Assembly (NCBI RefSeq): GCF_022808645.1
Contig: NZ_JAKZKT010000018.1
Location: forward strand, 1-64,000
Direction: 5' to 3'
Length of the DNA stretch: 64,000 nucleotides
Source: Bacillus litorisediminis
Lineage (GTDB): Bacteria; Bacillota; Bacilli; Bacillales; JC228
Notes under the pieces: model-generated
Told to the model about the DNA's origin: nothing
Databases searched by the model: none
The model's input: only the letters and a program-made list of their open reading frames with translations
Shown: piece by piece, positions 8,397 through 15,118 of the stretch
Layout of the letters: every line of letters begins with the position of its first letter
Numbering within the stretch: the first letter of the stretch is position 1
Made by a program: the position numbers and the translations under genes

Positions 8397-8525
8397 GCAC
8401 TAATCACGCTCGAAACGCCGCGTCCTAATGTATCGCTTGACTAGACCATCCTGGCCGTTGTACTTTTTTCCTAAAAATTTTTACTGCGCGGAATTTACAT
8501 CTTTGCTAAAAATTTATACTTAAGG
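8397..8525 (+). repeat. Dispersed intergenic repeat, copy A
   Basis: GCACTAATCACGCTCGAAAC (8397-8416) and CCTGGCCGTTGTACTTT (8450-8466) closely match GCACTTATCACACTCGAAAC and CCTGGCCTTCGTACTTT at 57537-57595. AT-rich tails with a TATACTT...GTATAAA-like end follow in both. No ORF is seen. It fills most of the 221-bp gap after argS. Confidence 0.6.
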
Positions 8526-8538
8526 TGTAAAGCAAAGA

Positions 8539-8560
8539 GGGTCTGTCCTACGACAGACCC
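8539..8560 (-). terminator. Terminator of the ABC exporter operon
   Basis: GGGTCTGTC and GACAGACCC form a 9-bp perfect stem with a CTAC loop, followed on the minus strand by TCTTTGCTTT. Confidence 0.75.
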
Positions 8561-8567
8561 TGAATGA

Positions 8568-9350
8568 TTAATGCTGACCTAAAACTCCCTTTTCCATAGC
8601 TGTTTTTTCGCATTTGAAAAAGACAAGCAGTCCGATAAGCAGGTAGAAAGCTGCATTAACAAGCAATGATACATAATCCAGTACAGAAAATGAACTTAAT
8701 GCAGCCCCATCTATCATCATTTTCCGAATCATGTCAACCCCTTTTACAAATGGCGCAAATTCTAAGAATGGTGCAACTGATAATGGCACGAAGGTAAGTC
8801 CCATAAAAACAAACTGTAGAATCTGTAAAAAGGCGTTTATTTGTTTTATGATTATGGCGAGCCCTGCAATCATAAAGCTGATCCCATACATACTAAACAA
8901 GGTAACCATTAAAACCGGCAATAAGGAAACAGCATTCAAATGCAGCGATGTTTGCGCAGTCCACATTGAAGAAAGCAATAAAAAGACCAAAATCCCGAGA
9001 TGAACAATCGTATCTCCAATGATTCTTGCCAATAAAATTTTCCATGCACCCATTGGAGACATATAAAGCTGCTCAAGTGTACCGAGAGTTGCTTCGTTTG
9101 ACACGACCCAGCCGATATCCTGCATTGCAAGCATCGCTAAATACCAAAAAATATAATTCACAATCACATATTGAACATTGGTTTCCATTGTTGTCGGATC
9201 CCCAACAATTTGAATTCCAAAAAACATCATTAGAAAAATACAGTAAAAAGTAATAAGCATGCTGACTGTATTGGGCCAATACCTTTTTAAGACGATGACT
9301 TCTCTGTGCAAATTAGCATTAAAGAGATGCAGCAGTTTCACGGACCCCAT
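8568..9350 (-). CDS. ABC-2 type transporter permease
   Basis: This 260-residue membrane subunit has about six hydrophobic segments. It has the layout of ABC-2 export permeases, in which a conserved cytoplasmic stretch (VSNEATLGTLEQLYMSPMG, about residues 85-103) precedes the central membrane helices. It overlaps the end of the ATPase gene by 32 bases if the ATG at 9350 is used. A GTG three codons further in (9341) is better placed behind GGGAG, so the overlap may be 23 bases. With the ATPase it should form a two-gene exporter. The substrate cannot be told from sequence; drugs, lipids or peptides are common for this type. Confidence 0.85.
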   Translation of the reverse strand: MGSVKLLHLFNANLHREVIVLKRYWPNTVSMLITFYCIFLMMFFGIQIVGDPTTMETNVQYVIVNYIFWYLAMLAMQDIGWVVSNEATLGTLEQLYMSPMGAWKILLARIIGDTIVHLGILVFLLLSSMWTAQTSLHLNAVSLLPVLMVTLFSMYGISFMIAGLAIIIKQINAFLQILQFVFMGLTFVPLSVAPFLEFAPFVKGVDMIRKMMIDGAALSSFSVLDYVSLLVNAAFYLLIGLLVFFKCEKTAMEKGVLGQH

Positions 9351-10302
9351 CTCCCTTCACAATATGGATAAAGGCTTGTTCAAAATCCACAGTTGTCCTG
9401 TCTATTTTTTCGATGGTAACTCCATATTTTTTAAGACTGTCAATAATAGCATAGAATTCATGGCCATCTGCTATGGTGAAATTTAAAATTTGATTGCCCT
9501 GTTCATCGTTTCCTGCTGTCAGCATGTATTTCTCACTGATATCCTTCATTTGCGATTCATGAAGTGGCGAAGAGATTGTAAAAGCATAAGCTTTACTTTC
9601 AAATAAGCTAAGCAGGTGATGAACCCGTTCATCAGCAACGACTTTTCCCTTATTAATAATCACTACACGCTCACAAACATCCTGAACAACCGGCATATCG
9701 TGTGAACTCATTAATATGGTTTTTCCCTCTTTTTTAGCGATATCTTTTAAAATATTTCTTATTTCATAGCTTGTTTCCACATCCAATCCCAATGTTGGTT
9801 CATCGAGAAAAATAATTTCGGTATCTGCTAATAGCGCAACAGCGATTGAAACCTTTTGCTGCATTCCTCTTGAAAGCGAGTTAACCATTTCGTGCGCTTT
9901 ATCAGTTAAATTAAACATATCAAGCAGTTCCGTAATTTTGTCTTGAACTGATTTTTTGGACAATCCTCGATTCCCCGCAAAATATTCGAGGTTTTCTTTT
10001 ACCGTTAACCGCCAGTACAAGTTACGACTTCCCTCCAGTACCACACTAATATGTTTTAATGCTTTCAACCTTTTATGATGAATCGAAATACCGTTGATTA
10101 ATACCTCTCCCCTTGTCGGGATCAGCAGACCGCACATCATTTTAATAAAGGTGGTTTTTCCCGCGCCATTAGGCCCTAGTAAACCAACCGTTTCCCCCTT
10201 ATGAACCGTTAAATTAATTCCATTTACCGCTTCTATAAATTCTTTACTTTTCCTCTTCCTATACGTTTTGCTGAGATCATGAATTTCTAAAATTGGAATC
10301 AT
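9319..10302 (-). CDS. ABC transporter ATP-binding protein
   Basis: This 327-residue ATPase of an export system has a Walker A motif GPNGAGKTT (about residues 43-51), ABC signature SLSRGMQQK (about 143), Walker B IIFLDEPTLGLD (about 164-175) and a switch histidine in MSSHD (about 198). A C-terminal extension of about 90 residues resembles that of DrrA/CcmA-type exporters. It starts the two-gene operon with the permease, and the genes overlap. The intergenic DNA upstream (10303-10460) shows no regulatory site I can name. Confidence 0.92.
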   Translation of the reverse strand: MIPILEIHDLSKTYRKRKSKEFIEAVNGINLTVHKGETVGLLGPNGAGKTTFIKMMCGLLIPTRGEVLINGISIHHKRLKALKHISVVLEGSRNLYWRLTVKENLEYFAGNRGLSKKSVQDKITELLDMFNLTDKAHEMVNSLSRGMQQKVSIAVALLADTEIIFLDEPTLGLDVETSYEIRNILKDIAKKEGKTILMSSHDMPVVQDVCERVVIINKGKVVADERVHHLLSLFESKAYAFTISSPLHESQMKDISEKYMLTAGNDEQGNQILNFTIADGHEFYAIIDSLKKYGVTIEKIDRTTVDFEQAFIHIVKGDGVRETAASL

Positions 10303-10461
10303 GCTCCCTTTACCTCCCTTTCCAACGGTCTATCTATAAGGTACTGGACATTTCCATATGCTTCCTCGGCCTCAAGACCGATTCAGCCTCCACATTGGGT
10401 GGGATATAAACTGAGCAGAGACGAATTTATCCGTACAAAAGGAATATTACTTTCATACATA

Positions 10462-10499
10462 AAAAACCCTTTACCATCAATGACTGGTAAAGGGTTTTT
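10462..10499 (-). terminator. Terminator, 14-15 bp stem
   Basis: AAAAACCCTTTACCA and TGGTAAAGGGTTTTT are inverted around a 9-base loop; the minus-strand side ends in a T run. It closes the gene at 10510-11049 and separates it from the ABC operon. Confidence 0.9.
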
Positions 10500-10509
10500 A
10501 CGTTATTAA

Positions 10510-11049
10510 TTATTTGCTGACTGATGCGCCACGGTAAAAGTTTGTGATATAAGATCTACCTGAGTTGTGGAATATCATAATCAGTACCGGAACAATAACA
10601 ACTGACGAAAGAAGAATAATATACAGCACCTGTGAGCTGGTATTGAAATGCTTTCCTGTTTCATCACTATATTGATCCGTGAAAGCTGTAATTTCATCTG
10701 TTAATTCAATAGAAGCTGTATCAATAAACTGTTTATTGGTTGCATCGTAATAAAGAAGTTCATGGCCAGTATAGTAGAAGATATTATCACGTACTTCGTT
10801 AAATTCAACGAACATTACGTCTACCTCAATTTCACCAACTACGTTTCCTTCCTTATCTACTTGATTAGTCGTAAAAGTCTGACGATCCTTTACTTCTGCA
10901 GACCCGCCGTCATAGTAAGAAAAGGATCCGCTAATACGCTCTTCCAATGCTTTGTAAACTTCTTCAGAAACAGACACAGCTGCGAATGCTGGGACTGTAG
11001 TAACCATTAATAATAAAGCCATGATGATAAGACTTGCTAATTTTTTCAC
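10510..11049 (-). CDS. Secreted or membrane-anchored protein of unknown function
   Basis: No family recognised. Starting at the GTG at 11049, five bases behind GGGAGGGG, the product is 179 residues: a signal peptide (MKKLASLIIMALLLMVTTVPAFA, probable cleavage after AFA), an extracellular domain of about 110 residues with repeated FVEF/YYTGHELLYYD beta-like segments, and one membrane helix near the C-terminus (YIILLSSVVIVPVLIMIF) ending in a short basic tail. This is a type I membrane topology, with most of the protein outside the cell. It is a single-gene unit with its own terminator. The ATG at 11064 overlaps the ribosome site and is unlikely to be the start. Confidence 0.75.
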   Translation of the reverse strand: MKKLASLIIMALLLMVTTVPAFAAVSVSEEVYKALEERISGSFSYYDGGSAEVKDRQTFTTNQVDKEGNVVGEIEVDVMFVEFNEVRDNIFYYTGHELLYYDATNKQFIDTASIELTDEITAFTDQYSDETGKHFNTSSQVLYIILLSSVVIVPVLIMIFHNSGRSYITNFYRGASVSK

Positions 11050-11184
11050 TGTAACCCCTCCCAAAGTATGAAATCTATATCATGCCTGTTTAATGATTAA
11101 ATTTTTAAACATTATCACTTTATAAATTATAGCAAGACAACTAGGTTTGAATCAATACAATCTCCTTATATTGTAAAATAAAAT

Positions 11185-11209
11185 AGAACCAACACAGAGT
11201 GCTGGTCCT
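11185..11209 (-). terminator. Terminator of the first csoR-copZ unit
   Basis: On the minus strand AGGACCAGCAC pairs with GTGTTGGTTCT through two G-U pairs, followed by a T-rich stretch. Confidence 0.6.
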
Positions 11210-11215
11210 GTATAT

Positions 11216-11422
11216 TTATTCAACTTCGTAGCCCTCTTCATCAATGGCTTCTTTTATTTGCTCGATTGTTACTTTATCTGGAGAAAATTCGACTTCTACT
11301 TTTCCTTCCTCAAGAGCAACAGCTACTTTTTCAACTCCATTAAGACCGCCTACAGCACCTTCTATAGCTCTCACACAATGTCCACAAGACATTCCCTTTA
11401 CATCCAGTACGATACTTTGCAT
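11216..11422 (-). CDS. copZ: Copper chaperone CopZ (first copy)
   Basis: This 68-residue heavy-metal-associated (HMA) domain protein has the Cu(I)-binding loop MSCGHC near residues 11-16 and the usual beta-alpha-beta-beta-alpha-beta layout ending in DEEGYEVE. It should carry Cu(I) in the cytoplasm to a copper ATPase. The start is the ATG at 11422 behind TTAGGAGTG; an upstream GTG overlaps that site. It follows csoR by 16 bases in one unit. No copA is adjacent here, unlike the second copy at 63182, so it may serve the distant ATPase or act as a buffer. Confidence 0.93.
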   Translation of the reverse strand: MQSIVLDVKGMSCGHCVRAIEGAVGGLNGVEKVAVALEEGKVEVEFSPDKVTIEQIKEAIDEEGYEVE

Positions 11423-11438
11423 GGACTGCACTCCTAAC

Positions 11439-11780
11439 TTATTTTTTCATTAGCTTTTGCACAGTAATTAAAAATTCATCAAGGATTTCTGGATCGCCTT
11501 CTTGAATCCGGTCAATTACACATCCTTTTAGATGACCCTCTAATAATATTTTAGAGACGCTGTTTAGCGCTGACTGAGTGGCTGCAATTTGAGTAATCAC
11601 ATCATCACAGTACGTATCAGACTCAATCATTCGCTTAATTCCTCGAATCTGACCTTCAATCCGGTTTAGCCGGGTTGCTAAATTCTTCTTTACAGAGTCA
11701 GGATGATGACTATGTCTAGTGTGATGACCTTTTTCATGTTTTTCACTATGTTCAGGTTGTACCATTTCCTCCACCTTCAT
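11439..11780 (-). CDS. csoR: Copper-sensing repressor CsoR (first copy)
   Basis: This 113-residue all-helical DUF156/CsoR-family repressor releases DNA on binding Cu(I). The conserved core RLNRIEGQIRGIKRMIE and the Cys-His-Cys ligands are visible: DTYCDDVITQ, then LLEGHLKGCV. The N-terminus is His-rich (HEKGHHTRHSHH), an addition not seen in the second copy and perhaps able to bind metal. The start is uncertain: ATG at 11780 sits too close to AGGAGG, while ATG at 11765 lies behind AAGGTGG. A CsoR-type operator is at 11805-11821. Confidence 0.93.
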   Translation of the reverse strand: MKVEEMVQPEHSEKHEKGHHTRHSHHPDSVKKNLATRLNRIEGQIRGIKRMIESDTYCDDVITQIAATQSALNSVSKILLEGHLKGCVIDRIQEGDPEILDEFLITVQKLMKK

Positions 11781-11804
11781 CCCTCCTCTCTAGCTTATTT
11801 TATC

Positions 11805-11821
11805 ATACCCCCTATAGGTAT
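11805..11821 (-). promoter_or_regulatory. CsoR operator 1
   Basis: ATACCCCCTATAGGTAT has the form ATACC-N7-GGTAT, shared exactly by the sites at 63118 and 63771 in front of the second copper locus. This agrees with known CsoR sites (TACCC...GGGTA). Confidence 0.85.
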
Positions 11822-11912
11822 GGAAAGTAAATTAACTTCTTTTACCCTTTATTTTATAAAAAAATCATAAATATATAGAAAAAACCAATAAAAAATGTAC
11901 AAAATTTAAAAA

Positions 11913-11937
11913 GCCACCGCATATCATGATGGGTGGC
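11913..11937 (-). terminator. Terminator after the CuA-like lipoprotein gene
   Basis: GCCACC and GGTGGC form a stem; the minus strand continues into a T-rich tail. Confidence 0.7.
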
Positions 11938-11947
11938 ATTCTTTTAA

Positions 11948-12295
11948 TTATTCGACAATCAAAGTTGATTTCATTTCAGTATGACCTGTTCCGCACATAA
12001 TATTACATACAAGTGTATATGTACCAGGCTCCAAGTTTAGCGTTTTTGGAGTTCCGGCTTCAATTGAATCCCCAGTTTCTTGGATTTGAATCCCGTGAAG
12101 ACCGCTTTTATTTTCTAATATAATAGAAACCTCACCGCTCGAAATTTTATATTCTTCCTGATCAAAAGCCCAGTTTTCTGCTACGATGTTTAACTGCTGA
12201 TCCGCCAGTTCACTAGAAGAACCTTCCTTATCTCCGCCACAAGCTGTTAAGAACAATACCATCATTGAAACAATTAAAGCGAATACCTTTTTCAT
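11948..12295 (-). CDS. Cupredoxin-like lipoprotein with a CuA-type site
   Basis: This 115-residue lipoprotein has signal peptide MKKVFALIVSMMVLFLTAC with the lipobox LTAC; the mature N-terminal cysteine would be lipidated on the outer face of the membrane. The C-terminal half has the spacing of a binuclear CuA centre: CNIMCGTGHTEM gives Cys-x3-Cys-x3-His-x2-Met, as in cytochrome c oxidase subunit II, and a further His lies upstream (GLHGIQ). There is no oxidase gene nearby, so it may bind, deliver or store copper rather than act in an oxidase. The start at 12295 follows AGAGGGAA. Its position next to csoR-copZ suggests copper handling. Confidence 0.85.
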   Translation of the reverse strand: MKKVFALIVSMMVLFLTACGGDKEGSSSELADQQLNIVAENWAFDQEEYKISSGEVSIILENKSGLHGIQIQETGDSIEAGTPKTLNLEPGTYTLVCNIMCGTGHTEMKSTLIVE

Positions 12296-12456
12296 GGCGA
12301 TTCCCTCTTTCAAAATCGTAATAAAAGTATATCTTTCATTTTATTTTATACCTGACCATTTACAATACGACACTTGCTTTTTGACAATTTAATGGCAAAA
12401 TCAAGGGCTTATCACTTTGCTGCTAAACTGCGGCCGCACGATATTTTCAGGGATCA

Positions 12457-12499
12457 AAAAAGCAAGGATTCATGATAATGTTCATGTCTCCTTGCTTTT
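12457..12499 (-). terminator. Terminator of the amidoligase cluster
   Basis: AAAAGCAAGGA (12457-12467) pairs with TCCTTGCTTTT (12489-12499). It follows the DUF350 gene, the last gene of the minus-strand cluster. Confidence 0.85.
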
Positions 12500-12505
12500 A
12501 CTGAT

Positions 12506-12922
12506 TTAATAAGTAAGACTTGCTGCCACAACAATCCCTACTACAATCGAAGCTGCAAAAAGACTAAAGCCCACGGCCGTATTGCCTTCCTCCACTTTTT
12601 TAGCCAGATTGGTTTTCGGGGTAAGAACATATTCAATTATGAAATAGGCAATCACTTGTGTGGCAATTCCAATGAGACCCCATAAAAAGGCATCCAGAAG
12701 ACTAACACTGCTGGCCCAAACGGTAAAAATAACGATTGCCAGTCCCAGAGCTTTCCCCCATAGCTTTAACGCTACTGCCAAATTCCCTTCTTTAATCAAT
12801 TGTCTTTCTGAAAATTTAGTTGTTAATGCAAATACCCTTAATCCTAGCAGGATTAGCCCAAAACCGACACCGACATGAGATACAAAACTAACTAATAATT
12901 CAGCGGAAAAAACATTTGACAT
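12506..12922 (-). CDS. DUF350 family membrane protein
   Basis: This 138-residue protein has four hydrophobic segments arranged as two related hairpins, as in the DUF350 (YjfL) family. The first half contains FGLILLGLRVFALTTKFSERQLIKEGNLAVAL and the second YFIIEYVLTPKTNLAKKVEEGNTAVGF; both carry the family's EGN-x-A-V loop, so the internal repeat is visible. The function is unknown. In many bacteria the gene sits next to glutathionylspermidine-synthase-like ATP-grasp genes, as here, where it follows that gene by 20 bases with its own GGAGGA site. It probably forms the membrane part of the predicted amidoligase system. Confidence 0.9.
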   Translation of the reverse strand: MSNVFSAELLVSFVSHVGVGFGLILLGLRVFALTTKFSERQLIKEGNLAVALKLWGKALGLAIVIFTVWASSVSLLDAFLWGLIGIATQVIAYFIIEYVLTPKTNLAKKVEEGNTAVGFSLFAASIVVGIVVAASLTY

Positions 12923-12942
12923 CCATTCATTTCCTCCATTTC

Positions 12943-14208
12943 TTATTCCAGACCAATTGGTAGATAGTAGGAGGCATTATCTGTTATTTGCCCTCCAGCG
13001 CGAATACCAATTGAGCTAGGCTTTCCATTTACTAAAAAGCATCCGAACATAATTTTGACTGGCTTTTTGCCCTGTATCGTTTGGACTATACTATCCATAA
13101 GCGGAACGAACTTTTGATAGACAGGTAATGAATCATCATACGTTTTATTGTTATCCTCCATCCATTTCTCACCATGCTGATTCCAGATTTCAACGGTATC
13201 GCCTTCCCTGCCAAAGGATGGCTTCTTAACATAGGCTTCTCCTTTTGCCTGAAACGGATCAGGATCTAAATAGGTTGGAAGAAAATAAGTGTTGATGATA
13301 TCATGCTCTTGTGAAGAATAAAAAGGATGATTCCTGCTATGTAGCCCCCAAATTAAAGCTTGAATGGCTTTTGATTGCATTAAAAAAGCACTTATAGGGT
13401 TAATCATTGCCAGCTTTTTTTGTTTTATAAAGGCTAAAAAGATGGTTCCGACTGGCGTACCCGATTCTGGATCCCGATCCTCAATTAAATGCTCTAATGG
13501 GTACGTTTGCCGATATAATACATCGATCCGTTCACCTTCGGGAGTATAGATCCCTTCCTCTCTTCCATCTTTTAAACTGGAATGCTCAAGAATTAATAAA
13601 TCTTCAAGACTTACGTATTCGGCTGCTATCCCGCTAAGTTCCATTAAATATTTCGTGGTCCAAAGGTCTTCCTCATGATCACCATGTGAAGTAAAAACCA
13701 CTTTGGGGTCGCCGCTTCTTCCCAAGTTCCTCCAAGCAAGAGCAATTGCACGTCGTATGGCTTTTTGTAGCTTTTCTTCTTCCGCATGATTCGGATTTTT
13801 ACACTGAAAATGGTTACATATAAGTTCATTGATATAAAACGTTTCTTTTATAAAGGTGGGTGTATCCGCATTAAATTCCAATAATTTAATTTGGTTGTTC
13901 GACACGGCAAAATCAAGTCGGCCAATCACGCATTGTTCATCTAATGAGGGAGTTTTTAAATAGGGAATCAGTTTATTAGGAAATCCAAGCTGCTCTAATA
14001 CCTTATCATCTAGTTGAGAAACGAGCTGATTGGTCTTCCAAAATATGTTCCCCACACATTCTGCAGCATGTCTTACTTCCTTTATGAAGGAGGAACTTAC
14101 CCGCTTTATGTCATATAACGCATACTCAGTTCCATATAAGTCATACCAAAAGTGTGGGATCTTTTTATAAAAAAGGTCTCGATCGATTTGATGGGCCGAC
14201 TTATCCAC
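12943..14208 (-). CDS. Glutathionylspermidine-synthase-like ATP-grasp amidoligase
   Basis: This protein of about 421 residues belongs to the preATP-grasp/ATP-grasp family of E. coli YgiC and YjfC, which forms amide bonds using ATP. Visible family blocks are GRLDFAVSN and LLEFNADTPT (about 97-118), FTSHGDHEEDLWTTKYLME, then in the ATP-grasp part YVKKPSFGREGDTVEIW (about 325-341), YQKFVPL and the C-terminal SIGIRAGGQITDNASYYLPIG. It lacks the amidase half of true glutathionylspermidine synthetase and the organism would not be expected to use that metabolite, so peptide tagging is more likely. I place the start at GTG 14208, six bases after GAGAGGTG; GTG 14217 is possible. It overlaps the lipoprotein stop (14201), which points to translational coupling. 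Confidence 0.9.
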   Translation of the reverse strand: MDKSAHQIDRDLFYKKIPHFWYDLYGTEYALYDIKRVSSSFIKEVRHAAECVGNIFWKTNQLVSQLDDKVLEQLGFPNKLIPYLKTPSLDEQCVIGRLDFAVSNNQIKLLEFNADTPTFIKETFYINELICNHFQCKNPNHAEEEKLQKAIRRAIALAWRNLGRSGDPKVVFTSHGDHEEDLWTTKYLMELSGIAAEYVSLEDLLILEHSSLKDGREEGIYTPEGERIDVLYRQTYPLEHLIEDRDPESGTPVGTIFLAFIKQKKLAMINPISAFLMQSKAIQALIWGLHSRNHPFYSSQEHDIINTYFLPTYLDPDPFQAKGEAYVKKPSFGREGDTVEIWNQHGEKWMEDNNKTYDDSLPVYQKFVPLMDSIVQTIQGKKPVKIMFGCFLVNGKPSSIGIRAGGQITDNASYYLPIGLE

Positions 14209-14509
14209 CAAATCCACCTCTCGAGCCGCTTCCGATTCCAGATTTATAATTGTTGTAATAACTTTTATAGCTGCTAAAATTGTTCAAATCTGATTTTTTG
14301 GAAAAGTATCTGCCGCCATAATAATAGCCGCCGTAATACCTTGAATCGTCATCATCACAATAATAAGTCCCTGACTCATCATCCCAATCCCAGTCGTCAC
14401 AGTCAGTCCCCGTTGGGGCAGCGTATGTAGGATCATTATTGCATCCAGCCATTGAAACAGTCATAATCGAGGCTACCACTCCGGCCATCAGCTTTTTTGT
14501 TTTTTCCAT
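14201..14509 (-). CDS. Small Asp/Tyr/Gly-rich lipoprotein ending in SRGGFGG
   Basis: This lipoprotein of about 102 residues has signal MEKTKKLMAGVVASIMTVSMAGC (lipobox SMAGC). The mature part is low-complexity: an acidic stretch DCDDWDWDDESGTYYCDDDD, then Tyr/Gly repeats and a Ser/Tyr/Asn segment, ending in GSGSRGGFGG. The RGGFG motif recalls the motif near the C-terminus of E. coli YgiB-type (DUF1190) lipoproteins, which are encoded next to the YgiC ATP-grasp enzyme; this comparison is from memory. I infer that the tail may be the substrate of the adjacent amidoligase. The preceding gene's stop lies four bases before the ATG used here. Confidence 0.8.
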   Translation of the reverse strand: MEKTKKLMAGVVASIMTVSMAGCNNDPTYAAPTGTDCDDWDWDDESGTYYCDDDDSRYYGGYYYGGRYFSKKSDLNNFSSYKSYYNNYKSGIGSGSRGGFGG

Positions 14510-14512
14510 CAC

Positions 14513-14974
14513 TCATCCCCCTTCCATCTGGTATCCTGTCTTCGTCACGTAGAGAACATAACATAAACGATCTTCGTCAATTTCAGCAGAGTCCCGCTCC
14601 CATTCTATCCCATTGAGATATATGTAAATCGTACCTATGTAACTAAGCACGTCTAAATGGTTCGTAAAATATTTTGATTCTAAAACAGGATGAAAATTGA
14701 CCGATTTTAATTCCCTTATTTCCAGCTTAATCGAATCTTTTGCGGATATATCCTCTTTTTCCTTTGGCTCTTCGTTATACTTTTTGACGTAGATAATATG
14801 TTTATCTTCTTCAATTGCTGAAGAATCCTGTTTGTATGTCACTCCCTCTTTTACAAAAAACTCACATTCACGCCTGGCTAAAATTTGTTCTAGCTCGATA
14901 TTTTTATAGTGATATAGGGCGGTAAATTCATTTTCCCCCAGAATTTCCCGATATTCTAAAAAAAGTGACTTCAT
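14513..14974 (-). CDS. Protein with two tandem copies of an unknown domain
   Basis: This 153-residue cytoplasmic protein is of no family I know. The start at 14974 follows AAGGAGT. The sequence is an internal duplication: LEYREI near residue 6 is echoed by LEIREL near 82, and EGVTYKQDSSAIEEDKHIIYV (from about 42) by NGIEWERDSAEIDEDRLCYV (from about 122). The shared pattern is G-x4-5-DS-x2-I-x-ED-x4-YV. The two halves are joined by a charged linker (EEPKEKEDISAKDS). It is the first gene of the minus-strand cluster and its stop is only three bases from the lipoprotein start, so it should be cotranscribed with the ATP-grasp enzyme. Confidence 0.8.
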   Translation of the reverse strand: MKSLFLEYREILGENEFTALYHYKNIELEQILARRECEFFVKEGVTYKQDSSAIEEDKHIIYVKKYNEEPKEKEDISAKDSIKLEIRELKSVNFHPVLESKYFTNHLDVLSYIGTIYIYLNGIEWERDSAEIDEDRLCYVLYVTKTGYQMEGG

Positions 14975-15118
14975 CGCATACTCCTTCCATTTTTTAATAC
15001 ATCTTCTCATACGAAAGAACCAAAAAAAAGATTCAATTTTTAAAAAATGTAGTAAAATTTATTTATTTCAATATGCTATGATGGAAAGTAATGACAGCCA
15101 AAAAGGATGGGTGAGTAA

